Below are positions 55,698 through 64,000 of a stretch of DNA of 64,000 nucleotides, one piece after another; the stretch's first letter is position 1; the number at the start of each line of letters is the position of its first letter. The stretch covers positions 1 to 64,000 of the forward strand of contig CALNWS010000001.1 in assembly GCA_940747215.1 (NCBI GenBank). The letters run 5' to 3'. Position numbers and translations under genes: made by a program. The stretch is from an uncultured Paraburkholderia sp. Lineage in GTDB: Bacteria; Pseudomonadota; Gammaproteobacteria; Burkholderiales; Burkholderiaceae. The notes below the pieces were generated by a model. It saw nothing but the letters and a program-made list of their open reading frames with translations, ran no database searches and was not told the origin of the DNA.

Positions 55698-56130
55698 ATG
55701 CAGACGAAGCGCGAAACCCGAGCGCCTTCAGCGCAGTTCGATCTGCCGCGATCGAAGAAGTGGCCCGTGCGCGTGGTCAGGCGTTCTTCGAGCACCTTGC
55801 GTGTGCCCTTACGAAGCACACGTCCTTGTCGCCGTCGCGCAGTACTTCGCGGTACGAACGCTTGAGCGACGAGCACGTGAACACTGCCGTCTCGTGCGCA
55901 CGCTGCTTCTCTTCGATCGCGATCGCGGATCGTTTTCAGCCACGGCCAGCGGTCCTCGTCGGTGAGCGGAATGCCTTTGTGCATATTCTCCTTGTTGGCG
56001 GCGCTGTGAAACTGTTGGCGGCGCTGTGAAACGCGTCGCCGTCGGTGAAGGTGCAGTGCAGGCGTTCCGCCAGCATTTCGCCAATTCTCGTTTTGCCGGT
56101 GCCGGACACGCCCATTGCGATCAGAATCAT
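55696..56130 (-). pseudogene. gntK: Gluconokinase, broken by a 20-bp duplication and indels
   Basis: MILIAMGVSGTGKTRIGEMLAERLHCTFTDGDAFHSAAN has the P-loop GVSGTGKT and the DGDAFH substrate motif of GntK, which phosphorylates gluconate to 6-phosphogluconate. A perfect 20-bp tandem duplication (55993-56012 and 56013-56032) disrupts the next segment. The correct continuation NMHKGIPLTDEDRWPWL is in another frame. Later parts (the expected DVLVSCSALKR-type and FVH segments) are scrambled by further indels, and the likely natural end is ALKALGFRASSA followed by TGA at 55696. Confidence 0.8.
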
Positions 56131-56140
56131 TTGAAACTCC

Positions 56141-57145
56141 TTACACGACCGCCGCGAGTGCGAAGGTCAAACCTAGGCCCATCAGCGATGATGATGGTTT
56201 CGAGGAGCGCCTAGGTCTTGAAGGTCTGCCCCACTGTCATACCGAGGTATTCCTTGATCAGCCAGAAGCCGCCGTCGTTCACGTGCGAGAAGATCAGCGA
56301 GCCCGAACCGGTGGCGAGCACCAGCAATTCCGGCTGAACCTGCACGGCACCCGCCGCCGTGATCGGCGCGACGATGCCGCAGGCCGTGGTCATCGCGACT
56401 GTAGCCGAATCCGTGGCAAGACGGATCAGCGCCGCGACGAGCCAGCCGAACAGCAGCGGCGACAGATGTACCGACGTCGCCGCGTTGACGATTTCCTTCG
56501 AAATGCCGCTATCCATCAGCACACGGCCGAAGCCGCCGCCCGCGCCCACGATCCGCGTGATACCCGCGATCGGCGCAAGACACTCGCCGCATAATTTCTG
56601 GAGCTGCTCACGGTTGAAGCCGCGGCTCGCGCCGAACGTCCAGAGCTGACGAGCACGGCGATCAGCAGCGCGACGTCCGAATTGCCGACGAAGCGCAGCA
56701 GGTCGTTCGGCAGCGTTTTCGGCGTGGAAATCAGGTCGGCCCAGTTGCCCACCAGCATTAGGATGAGCAGCACGAAGCCGACTTCGAAGAACACCGGCAA
56801 GCCGACGATAATCGCGACCACCATCATTGCCCAGTGAATGTTCTTCTCGCCGAACTTGTCGATAAGCGTGGTGGCGATGCGTTCGGTGCCGCCGGATTCG
56901 GCCATCATCTTGCCGAGCATCGTGCCGAGACCGACCACGATCGCGATGTGTCCGAGTGTGTTGCCGTTACCCGTTTTGAACGATTTGACGATGGTCGCCA
57001 TCGGCATGCCGGACACGAGCCCGAGCAGCAGCGACACGATGATGAGTACGAGGAATGGATCCTTGTAGCGCGTGATCAGCAGAATCAGCAATGCGATGGC
57101 AATCACCGCGTAGACCAGCAGCATGCTCCCATGGACAGCTTCCAT
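56141..57145 (-). pseudogene. gntT: Gluconate:H+ permease (GntP family), broken
   Basis: MEAVHGSMLLVYAVIAIALLILLITRYK begins behind AGGGAGGAGC. Helical segments GHIAIVVGLGTMLGKMMAESGGTERIA and GLPVFFEVGFVLL match GntP permeases. About 100 residues are missing around 56640, where the frame also changes. The C-terminal part resumes MGAGGGFGRVLMDSGIS through FSHVNDGGFWLIKEYLGMTVGQTFKT. A TAG at 56211-56213 stands where relatives have Trp. The last residues (MGLGLTFALAAVV) are in another frame and end 10 bp before gntK. Gluconate uptake is lost. Confidence 0.82.
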
Positions 57146-57346
57146 GAAGCTCCTCCCTTTTGCGTTATTGATTGCAAGTGCCTGCTCGCCCGGCGCTTGT
57201 CCGGACTCGCGGAAAGCGGCCAGCACCCTGTCTCACGGCGACCTGTGCGTAGCCGGAAACCCGGCTAGCCGCACGGACGCTGAATTTTACTGTTTGTCGT
57301 CGGTTAAAGCGCTACATACCGCATCGAAGCCAGCGCGCATATAGCA

Positions 57347-57395
57347 AAGGAGCCTCGCCGTGACAGCCTGTCTGGCTGCTTCGACGAGGCTCCTT
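57347..57395 (-). terminator. Candidate terminator downstream of eda
   Basis: AAGGAGCCTCG (57347-57357) pairs with CGAGGCTCCTT (57385-57395), with a small inner hairpin in the loop. It lies 40 bp after the eda stop in the direction of transcription. Confidence 0.6.
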
Positions 57396-57433
57396 CATGT
57401 GGACCTCGAGGCCGCACGAAAGTGCGTCCGGTT

Positions 57434-58078
57434 TCAGTGATGGGCGGGTGCGGCCAGTTGACTGGCGGCTCGTGCAAGACGCGTCACTTCGTCCCAGTTC
57501 TGCGCGGCGAGCGCGGCTTTCGGTGTGAGCCACGAGCCGCCCACGCACACCACGTTCGGTAGCGAGAGGAAATGCGTCGCCGTTTTGGCCGTGATGCCGC
57601 CCGTCGGGCAGAACTTCAGGTTCGGGAACGGGCCGTGGAATGCCTGCAGCATCAGCACGCCGCCCGCCTGTTGCGCCGGGAAGAACTTCACGATTTCGTA
57701 ACCGAGTTCGAGCGCCTGGATGATGTCGCTCGGCGTCATCACGCCGGGCAGCAGCGGCAGGCCGGCGTCCTGCGCGGCCTTGTGCATGTCTTTCGTCAAG
57801 CCGGGCGAGACGCCGAACTGCGCGCCGGCCTTCTTTGCCTGTGCACAATGCTCGGGCTTCGTGATCGTGCCCACGCCCACCACGATGTCTTCGGCCAGCT
57901 GGCTCGCGCGCTCGATCGCCTCCAGACCCGCTGCCGTGCGCAGCGTGATTTCCAGCACCTTCACGCCGCCCGCATGCAGCGCGCGCGACACGTGTTCGCC
58001 CTGTTCGACCGGGTCGAACGCGAGCACCGGAATCACCGGGCCGAGGCGCACGATATCGCTTACTGTTTTCGTCGTCAT
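57434..58078 (-). CDS. eda: KDPG/KHG aldolase
   Basis: Eda cleaves 2-keto-3-deoxy-6-phosphogluconate to pyruvate and glyceraldehyde-3-phosphate, the last step of the Entner-Doudoroff pathway. The 214-residue frame starts MTTKTVSDIVRLGPVIPVLAF. The catalytic Glu is in VLEITLRTAAGLEAIE, the GVGTITKPE loop is present, and the Schiff-base Lys is in EIVKFFPAQQAGGV; CPTGGITAKTA provides the phosphate loop. It lies 37 bp downstream of edd in one operon and is intact. Confidence 0.96.
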   Translation of the reverse strand: MTTKTVSDIVRLGPVIPVLAFDPVEQGEHVSRALHAGGVKVLEITLRTAAGLEAIERASQLAEDIVVGVGTITKPEHCAQAKKAGAQFGVSPGLTKDMHKAAQDAGLPLLPGVMTPSDIIQALELGYEIVKFFPAQQAGGVLMLQAFHGPFPNLKFCPTGGITAKTATHFLSLPNVVCVGGSWLTPKAALAAQNWDEVTRLARAASQLAAPAHH

Positions 58079-58115
58079 AGTCAGACTCCTTGTTTCTGCA
58101 GCGCGGAACCCGCAC

Positions 58116-60032
58116 TTAGCTGGCTTGAGTGGTGCTTGTGTGTTGTTCGCGATGCGCATGAGTCTGCGCGTGCGCGTGTTCGCCGTGCTGCGCAGGACGC
58201 TCGCCCACCATGGCGCCGAATACCGAGGCGCCCTGCTCTGCCGGTGCCGCCGCCGAGCGGAACACGCCGAACAGTTCGCGACCGAAACCGACTTCTTTTT
58301 CCGCCTGATGCTGCGGCACGGCACACGTGCGCGCGGCCCATTCGGCTGCGTCGATGTCGATGTCGAACACGCCCGCTTCGGCGTCGATCACGAGCGTGTC
58401 GCCCGTGCGCACCTTGCCGATCGGCCCTTGCAGCAACGCTTCCGGCGACAGATGGATCACCGCCGGCACCTTGCCCGACGCGCCCGACATGCGGCCGTCC
58501 GTGACGAGTGCAACATGGAAACCCTGATCCTGCAACACACCGAGCAGCGGCGTCAAACGATGCAGCTCGGGCATGCCGCTTGCCCGAGCGCCCTGGAAGC
58601 GCACCACGGCAACGAAGTCGCGCTTCAGCTCGCCGTTGTCGAAAGCGGCCTGCACCGCTTCCTGCGAATCGAAGACGATGGCAGGCGCTGTCACCTTGCG
58701 ATGTTGCGCGGCGACCGCCGAAATCTTGATGACACCGCGGCCGAGCTTGCCCTGCATCAGACGCAGACCGCCGTCCGGCTGGAACGGCTCGCCGATCGGG
58801 CGCAGTACTGCAGGATCTTCGCTCTTTGGCGTGCCCGGCACCCATTGCAGCTTGCCGTCGATGAGCTTCGGCTCTTCGGTGTAATGCTTGAGACCCTTGC
58901 CCGCGACCGTGTTGACGTCTTCGTGCAGTAAACCGCCTTCGAGCAGATTGCACACGAGGAACGCGACACCGCCCGCAGCGTGGAAGTGGTCCACGTCGGC
59001 CTTGCCGTTTGGATAAATCTTCGCGAGCAGCGGCACGGACTGCGAGAGAGCGTCGAAGTCCTCCCAGTCGATCACGATGCCCGCTGCGCGCGCAATGGCG
59101 ACGAGGTGCAGCGTGTGATTGGTCGAGCCGCCGGTTGCCAGCAGCGCGACGATGCCGTTGACGATCGCCTTCTCGTCGACCACGTGACCGATCGGCATGT
59201 AGTTGCCGCGGTCCACGGTGAGGTCGAGCACGCGGCGCGCGGCCTGCGCGGTGAGCGCGTCGCGCAGCGGCGTGTGCGGATGCACGAACGCCGAACTCGG
59301 TAGATGCAGGCCCATCACTTCCATCAGCATCTGGTTGCTGTTCGCGGTGCCGTAGAACGTGCAGGTGCCGTGACTGTGATACGCGGCGGCTTCCGCTTCG
59401 AGCAGCGCGTCGCGGCCGCACTGGCCGGTGGCGAAGAGCTGGCGCGTCTTGGCTTTGTCGTCGTTGGAAAGGCCGCTGCCCATCGGGCCGGCCGGCACGA
59501 AGATGGTCGGCAGATGGCCGAATTGCAGCGCGCCGATCAGGAGACCCGGCACGATCTTGTCGCAGATGCCGAGGCACAACGCCGCGTCGAACATGTTGTG
59601 CGTGAGCGCGACCGCCGTGCTCATCGCGATCACTTCGCGCGAGAAGAGCGACAACTCCATGCCCGCGTTGCCCTGCGTGACGCCGTCGCACATGGCTGGC
59701 ACGCCGCCCGCGAATTGCGCGACGCCGCTGTTTTCACGCGCGGCCTGCTTGATGATGTCCGGGTAGTTTTTGTACGGCGCGTGCGCCGACAGCATCTCGT
59801 TGTACGAGGACACGATGCCGATGTTCGGCTCGCGAATCTGCTTGATGCCAAGTTTGTCGTTTCCTTCGAGGCCGGCGAAACCGTGCGCCAGGTTCGCGCA
59901 CGACAGCGCACCGCGTGCTGGGAAACGCCCTTGCGCCTGCGCGATGCGCGCTAGGTATGCCTCACGAGTGGGTTTGCTGCGCTCGATCACGCGCTGCGTG
60001 ACCTTCAACAATTGCGAATGCGGGGAAACCAT
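58116..60032 (-). CDS. edd: 6-phosphogluconate dehydratase
   Basis: Edd dehydrates 6-phosphogluconate to KDPG using a [4Fe-4S] cluster. The 638-residue frame [20 protein letters not shown] has the IlvD/Edd hallmarks: cluster cysteines in [24 protein letters not shown] and [32 protein letters not shown], and the C-terminal [23 protein letters not shown]. The tail after VGERPAQ is His- and Thr-rich and lineage-specific. It is divergent from hexR and preceded by HexR-type operators. It appears fully functional. Confidence 0.97.
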   Translation of the reverse strand: MVSPHSQLLKVTQRVIERSKPTREAYLARIAQAQGRFPARGALSCANLAHGFAGLEGNDKLGIKQIREPNIGIVSSYNEMLSAHAPYKNYPDIIKQAARENSGVAQFAGGVPAMCDGVTQGNAGMELSLFSREVIAMSTAVALTHNMFDAALCLGICDKIVPGLLIGALQFGHLPTIFVPAGPMGSGLSNDDKAKTRQLFATGQCGRDALLEAEAAAYHSHGTCTFYGTANSNQMLMEVMGLHLPSSAFVHPHTPLRDALTAQAARRVLDLTVDRGNYMPIGHVVDEKAIVNGIVALLATGGSTNHTLHLVAIARAAGIVIDWEDFDALSQSVPLLAKIYPNGKADVDHFHAAGGVAFLVCNLLEGGLLHEDVNTVAGKGLKHYTEEPKLIDGKLQWVPGTPKSEDPAVLRPIGEPFQPDGGLRLMQGKLGRGVIKISAVAAQHRKVTAPAIVFDSQEAVQAAFDNGELKRDFVAVVRFQGARASGMPELHRLTPLLGVLQDQGFHVALVTDGRMSGASGKVPAVIHLSPEALLQGPIGKVRTGDTLVIDAEAGVFDIDIDAAEWAARTCAVPQHQAEKEVGFGRELFGVFRSAAAPAEQGASVFGAMVGERPAQHGEHAHAQTHAHREQHTSTTQAS

Positions 60033-60125
60033 CAGAGCTCCTTCGTCGCTGGCGGGAGGCGCCGAAATTGCGCGCTATGCCAATTAGGTATCGCGGGGTG
60101 TTTGATCAGTTGATGCCGTCATTTT

Positions 60126-60140
60126 AGTAGAAAAACTACA
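60126..60140. promoter_or_regulatory. HexR operator (edd-proximal)
   Basis: On the edd strand this reads TGTAGTTTTTCTACT, close to the known HexR palindrome TGTARTTTTACTACA. It lies 94 bp before the edd start and probably makes edd-eda repressible until KDPG accumulates. Confidence 0.7.
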
Positions 60141-60256
60141 TGATCGCAACGTTCACCGGTGCTGTGTTGCGACATGGGAAAATCCCTTGAACCGCCCTGC
60201 TGACGTGCCACAAAGCGTTACGCATCAAAAATTATGGATTACCCCTACTGCCGAAA

Positions 60257-60294
60257 TGTAGTTTTTTTACCTTATTTGGCAAATCAGATATAGT
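60257..60294 (+). promoter_or_regulatory. HexR operator overlapping the hexR promoter
   Basis: TGTAGTTTTTTTACC (60257-60271) is a degenerate HexR site. It overlaps a promoter with -35 TTTACC (60266-60271), a 17-bp spacer and -10 TATAGT (60289-60294), 34 bp before the hexR ATG. Autorepression by HexR is inferred. Confidence 0.6.
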
Positions 60295-60327
60295 CCACGC
60301 ATTCTTCAGCATAGTGCGAGTTTTACG

Positions 60328-61173
60328 ATGATGCTGTCTCAGGTGGAAGAGATGCGCGACCAGTTGCGGCCTTCTGAGCGCAAGCTGGCCAACTACGTGA
60401 TCGAGGCACCGCGCGAGGTGCTCGATCTTTCGATGACCGAAGTCGCGGCGCGCGCGGGCGTGAGCCAGCCGACCATTGCGCGCTTCTGTCATGCGTTGGG
60501 TTTCTCGGGGTTCCGCGAGTTCAAGATCCGGCTCGCGCAGGGCATCGCGGCAGAAGTGCCGGCCGTCTATCGCGACGTGCGTCCCGACGAACCGACGCCG
60601 GGCGTAGCCGCCAAGGTGCTGGACCGCACGATCGGCGCGTTGATCCAGGTGCGCAACAATCTGTCGTCGGATAGCGTGGCGGCGGCCATCAACATACTGG
60701 CGAACGCGAAGCGCATCGAGTTCTACGGCGCGGGCGGTTCGGGCGTGGCCACGCTCGACGTGCAGCACAAGTTCTTTCGCCTCGGCATGCCGAGCGTCGC
60801 CTATTCGGACCCGCATACGTTTCTGATGTCGGCCGCGCTGCTGGGCGAAGGCGACGTGGTGGTGGCCATTTCGAACACGGGGCGCACGCGCGATATCGTC
60901 GACGCCGCGAAGTCCGCGCTCGCGGGCGGCGCGAAAGTCATCGCCATCACGCATGGCAATTCGCCGCTTGCGCGCATTGCAACGGTTGGACTCTTTGCGA
61001 ACGTCGACGAAGACACCGACATTTTTTCGCCGATGACCTCGCGCACGTCGCATCTCGCGATCGGCGACATTCTTGCAGTAGGCGTAGCGCTGCAACGCGG
61101 ACCGGAACTGGCGGAGAAGCTGGCGGGCGCGAAGGGACTGATTTCGCGTAGACGGATTGGCGCGGACGGGTGA
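60328..61173 (+). CDS. hexR: RpiR-family regulator HexR
   Basis: HexR represses edd, eda and central glucose genes and is released by KDPG. The 281-residue frame starts MMLSQVEEMRDQLRPSERKLA (a second ATG follows at once). It has the N-terminal RpiR HTH (VAARAGVSQPTIARFCHALGFSGFREFK) and a sugar isomerase (SIS) domain with EFYGAGGSGVATLDVQHKFF and VVVAISNTGRTRDIVDAAK, which bind the phosphosugar. Divergence from edd with operators between them is the standard arrangement. It is intact. Confidence 0.94.
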   Translation: MMLSQVEEMRDQLRPSERKLANYVIEAPREVLDLSMTEVAARAGVSQPTIARFCHALGFSGFREFKIRLAQGIAAEVPAVYRDVRPDEPTPGVAAKVLDRTIGALIQVRNNLSSDSVAAAINILANAKRIEFYGAGGSGVATLDVQHKFFRLGMPSVAYSDPHTFLMSAALLGEGDVVVAISNTGRTRDIVDAAKSALAGGAKVIAITHGNSPLARIATVGLFANVDEDTDIFSPMTSRTSHLAIGDILAVGVALQRGPELAEKLAGAKGLISRRRIGADG

Positions 61174-61193
61174 ATGTCCGCGATGCACGTATG

Positions 61194-61222
61194 AAAAAGG
61201 GACTCCCGTGGGAATCCCTTTA
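61194..61222 (+). terminator. Terminator after hexR
   Basis: AAAAAGGGACTCCC GT GGGAATCCCTTTA forms a hairpin with one mismatch, flanked by A and T runs. It may also serve the opposing glycosyltransferase remnant. Confidence 0.75.
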
Positions 61223-61257
61223 GCTTTGCCCGCTGCGTGGGGCCGAAGCGGTTGCGG

Positions 61258-62060
61258 TTATGAGGCGTCGCTTTCAGCGTTGAGCACCATCACCAGACGC
61301 CCGCGAACACGCGCGATGACTTCCGACCAATCGGCGCCACGTTTTCTGCGAAAGAGTTGCATGTCCGGGATACCACGGGCTGTCGTCGCGTGTGTAATGC
61401 CAGCGCCAGTCGCCGAAGAACGGCAGCATCAGCCAGATCGGCTTGCCCATTGAGGCCGCCACATGCGCGACGGAAGTGTCGACCGTCAGCACGATGTCGA
61501 GCGCGGCAATTGCGTTGGAGGTTTCGTCCACCTTTTGCAGCGTGGCACCCACGTCATGAAAATTCGGCAAGCGCGCGGCGTAGTCCGCCGCTTCGTCGGT
61601 GCCCACGCCCTTCTGCAGACTGAAAAATTCCACGCCGTCCAGATTGAAGAGATCGTCCAGTACCGAGAGCGAACGCTGCCTGTCGTTTTCGTGCGTCGGC
61701 GCGCCTTTGAAAACGACGCCCACTTTGAGCCTGCTCGTGCTGTGCTTCAGCGCCGCAAAAGCGGTCGTGCCCGGCGCCTTCAGATACGGCACCGACTGCG
61801 GCAGCGTTTTCAGATCCAGCGCGAGATGCGCGGGAATCGAAGCGCGGGAAGACCCAGTAATCGTGCTGCGGCATTTCGGCGGCCTGAGCGACGCTGTAGA
61901 CCGCGTCGGCCTCTTTCGAGTGTTCGAAGAGCGAGACGAGCGGCGTCTGACACATCACCGAGACTCGCGCCGCGCCGCAGCGCTCACGAAGCATTCGCGC
62001 GAAGTGGAGGAAAAATATCTGGTCGCCGAGACTGAACTCGCTCCAGATGACTCTAGATGA
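61258..62060 (-). pseudogene. TPR-associated glycosyltransferase (GT9/heptosyltransferase-like C-terminal domain), broken
   Basis: Readable pieces are GEPLDGKSIVI, then (after a 10-bp duplication carrying a TAG at 62053-62055) SEFSLGDQIFFLHFARMLRERCG and EMPQHDYWVFP. After a frame change come VPYLKAPGTTAFAALKHSTSRLKVGVVFKGAPTHENDRQRSL, LDIVLTVDTSVAHVAASMGKPIWLMLPFFGDWRW and TRDDSPWYPG, the classical GT9-like end of bacterial TPR glycosyltransferases. A last frameshift precedes VIARVRGRLVMVLNAESDAS and TAA at 61258. The N-terminal TPR array is gone. Confidence 0.65.
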
Positions 62061-62242
62061 CGATCGACTTTCCGTCCAGCGGTTCGCCCGTACACGCGGG
62101 TGTGTTGGACGGCGGTTGCGCGGTCGTGCGGCGTTGCCAGGCGAAGTCTCCTGCGCCGATCGATGCTCTTTCCCACGAAGTAATGCTGTTGGAAAGCAGG
62201 ATCGCGCGCCCGACGCATCGCCGATTTACTCGTTTCGTTCAT
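62061..62242 (-). pseudogene. SAM-dependent methyltransferase, N-terminal remnant
   Basis: MNETSKSAMRRARDPAFQQHYFVG, then in a shifted frame IDGAGAGD-like sequence, matches the start of class I methyltransferases found beside TPR glycosyltransferases. After the GAGD motif the sequence continues into the glycosyltransferase (FAWQRR..TGEPLDGKS). A deletion therefore joined the two genes and removed most of the methyltransferase and the TPR region. Confidence 0.5.
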
Positions 62243-62249
62243 CGTGGCC

Positions 62250-62835
62250 TCACTGCGTCACGTGCAGTTGGTCGAGCCACAGTGCCTGCATGCGCTCGCC
62301 GAGAATTTCCGGGCGCCCCGGAAAATCAGCTTTTCGATTGCCTTCGGACCGGCCACCGACGCGCTCAACTCACGGCGTTCCTGCGCGTTCTCGACCAGAC
62401 GCAACGCGGCGGGCCTTGTATTCGTCGTTGGTCTTCGTGATGGTCCATTCGGGGAAGCCAAAGCGGCGGAACATGCCTTCGTCGATATGCTCGTGAACTT
62501 CGCGGCCGGTCTTGCAGACACCGACGAGCCCCGCCCACACCGTGTCGACGATGCCTTCGTGTTGCCGAACGGGAACGGGTTCAGGAACATGTCGCAGCCT
62601 GCAATTACCTTCATATAGCCGGCGTAACCCTGATGCTTGTGCACGACAGCGTTCTTGCCGATCAGGCGGCGAATCAGATTGCGCACCTGTGGGAACACGA
62701 GGCCCGTCGCCTGACCGACGAGGAAAAGAAATTCCACCGGGACACTGGCTTCGCGAGCAATTGCGGCGCACGTGTTGAGGAAGCCCGGATTCAGCTTGAT
62801 CGTCGTGCCGGCCACTGCGATTTTCAGTACGTCGG
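62250..62835 (-). pseudogene. HMW1C-like (GT41) glycosyltransferase, C-terminal remnant
   Basis: LKIAVAGTTIKLNPGFLNTCAAIAREA is followed by EFLFLVGQATGLVFPQVRNLI, HKHQGYAGYMKVIAGCDMFLNPFPFGNT and, in another frame, IVDTVWAGLVGVCKTGREVHEHIDEGMF, then FGFPEWTITKTNDEY. LNPFPFGNTNGI and CKTGREVHEHIDEG are the UDP-sugar-binding signature of HMW1C-type N-glycosyltransferases, which glycosylate adhesins in the cytoplasm. Two frame changes are present and the N-terminal two-thirds are missing. The natural end is LDQLHVTQ and TGA at 62250. Confidence 0.68.
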
Positions 62836-64000
62836 AAGCGACCCTTTCCTTCGGCAGATCGAGTTCGAGCCGATTCCCGCCGGCGTCGACAACAACGAAC
62901 TCGTGCGCCGCGCGATGGCGTCGAGCGAAGCGCTGCGTGACCGCATCACGGCGCTGATCGACTATCGCCGTCAGCAGGCCAACGAAGCGCAACAGGAAGC
63001 GACGAGCGACTACCGGCACATGCGCATCGTGAGTCGGTGCTCGTGCTCGGCGCGATCGTCGTCGGTATGGCGTTGGCCACGGTGATCGCGCGTCTGTCGC
63101 GTCAGCTCGGCGGCGAACCCGCGTATGCGATGGAAATTGCCAACCGCATCGCGGGCGGTGATCTGGGCGTGCGCGTCGACACCCGTCCGGGCGACACCGA
63201 CAGCCTGCTCTTCGCGTTGCGCAACATGCGCGACCGGCTGGCCGGCATCGTATCGGGCATCAGCGAGTCGAGCGAATCGATCCTGCTGGCTTCGGGCGAA
63301 ATCGCGCAGGGCAATACCGACCTGTCGCAGCGCACCGAAGAACAGGCCACCGCGCTGCAGGAAACCGCTTCGAGCATGCAGGAACTGACGTCGACGGTGA
63401 AGATGAACGCCGAAAACGCGCAGCAGGCAGGCGGCGTGGCGCACGGCGCGTCGGAAGTGGCGGCGCGCGGCAGCAGCCTCGTCGGCGACGTGGTCGAGAC
63501 GATGCGTGAACTCGCGGCCGGCTCCAAACGCATGACGGACATCATCGCAGTGATCGAAGGCATCGCGTTCCAGACCAACATTCTCGCGCTGAATGCGGCC
63601 GTCGAAGCCGCGCGCCGGCGAACAGGGACGCGGCTTCGCGGTCGTGGCCGGTGAAGTACGTCCGCTCGCGTAGTGCAGCAGCGCGGTGTCGGCGAAAGAA
63701 ATCAAGGAACTGATCGAGTCGTCGACGGCGCGCGTGGGCAGCGTGCCGAACGCGCCGGTCAGACGATGGCCGAAGTCACGCACGGGGTAAAACGCGTGAC
63801 GGACATCATAGGCAAAATCTCGTCGGCGCCGCAGAAACAAAGCACGGGCATCGAGGAAGTGAACCGCGCTGTCGCCCAGATGGACGACGGACGTCACGCA
63901 GCAGAACGCCGCGCTCGTCGAGCAGGCAGCGGCCGCGGCGGCGTCGATGGCGGACCAGGCGACAGTTGCAGGCAGCCGTCACGGTGTTTTCGCTGGAAGC
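62836..64000 (+). pseudogene. Methyl-accepting chemotaxis protein (Tar-like), broken, continues past window
   Basis: A ligand-domain piece ([32 protein letters not shown]) is followed by TM2 ([22 protein letters not shown]), a HAMP domain ([17 protein letters not shown]) and the signalling coil ([27 protein letters not shown], then [24 protein letters not shown]). A frameshift at about 63615 precedes [18 protein letters not shown] at 63671-63673 replaces the Gln of the canonical LAQRSA motif, which reads LA-stop-CSSA. Further frame changes follow to the window end. The N-terminus and TM1 are absent, cut at the junction with the HMW1C-like gene. Confidence 0.78.

Noticed and set aside
58081-59691. 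Open frame of more than 500 codons on the same strand as edd in another frame
   Set aside because: It is an Arg/Ala-rich shadow of edd with no recognisable motif.

Overview
The window is the replication-origin neighbourhood of a Burkholderia-type (Burkholderia/Paraburkholderia/Caballeronia) chromosome in advanced decay. The block mnmE-yidC-yidD-rnpA-rpmH // dnaA-dnaN-gyrB, GC-rich codon use, and the protein sequences (Burkholderia-like RnpA and L34, Wsp-type chemosensory genes, mnmE-linked integrase, gltIJKL next to gdhA, edd-eda with hexR) point there. About 19 genes look intact and more than 30 are broken by nonsense codons, small indels or large deletions. Such a mixture is typical of recently host-restricted, genome-reducing symbionts; among Burkholderia relatives the leaf-nodule symbionts are the best-known example. 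That assignment is inference.

Layout. 1-1.96 kb: remnant of a Wsp-like chemosensory operon (MCP and cheR broken, cheW intact) cut by an IS21-family fragment. 2-3.5 kb: a lone small membrane protein and a dead P4-type integrase flanked by att-like direct repeats, beside the 3' end of mnmE. 3.6-14.35 kb: the intact replication/translation/membrane-insertion core (mnmE, yidC, yidD, rnpA, rpmH, dnaA, dnaN, gyrB), interrupted only by one frameshifted HTH gene; a DnaA box and a 24-bp tandem duplication lie upstream of dnaA. 14.9-33 kb: mostly ruins. These are a VgrG fused to a DUF4123 adaptor remnant, an RND pump, a DUF3857/transglutaminase protein, a PepSY protein, coxG/xdhC with a coxD-coxE chimera, a BvgS-like hybrid kinase, and a sugar locus (aldose epimerase, LacI regulator, ABC permeases). 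srkA is the only clearly intact gene there. 33.5-38.9 kb: intact fpr, APC permease and EEP nuclease, plus a dead two-component pair. 39-48.2 kb: dead AAA ATPase, FAD oxidoreductase, HiPIP, MFS transporter, amidase, dienelactone hydrolase, alpha-2-macroglobulin and class II glutamine amidotransferase. 48.3-54 kb: glutamate/aspartate uptake and catabolism (gltIJKL, gdhA, LysR), of which only gltL is whole. 54.2-61.2 kb: intact purB and the Entner-Doudoroff genes edd-eda with their regulator hexR, while gluconate uptake (gntT) and gluconokinase (gntK) are dead. 61.2-64 kb: collapsed glycosyltransferase/methyltransferase genes and a broken MCP running off the window.

Functionally, information processing, membrane insertion, purine synthesis, redox supply (fpr) and the Entner-Doudoroff route survive. 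Environmental sensing, secretion, efflux, alternative carbon uptake and competition functions are lost. I found no convincing new molecular system. The most interesting signals are chimeric ORFs made by deletions, an excess of TAG among nonsense mutations, candidate operators that outlive their operons, and the att-flanked integrase at mnmE.
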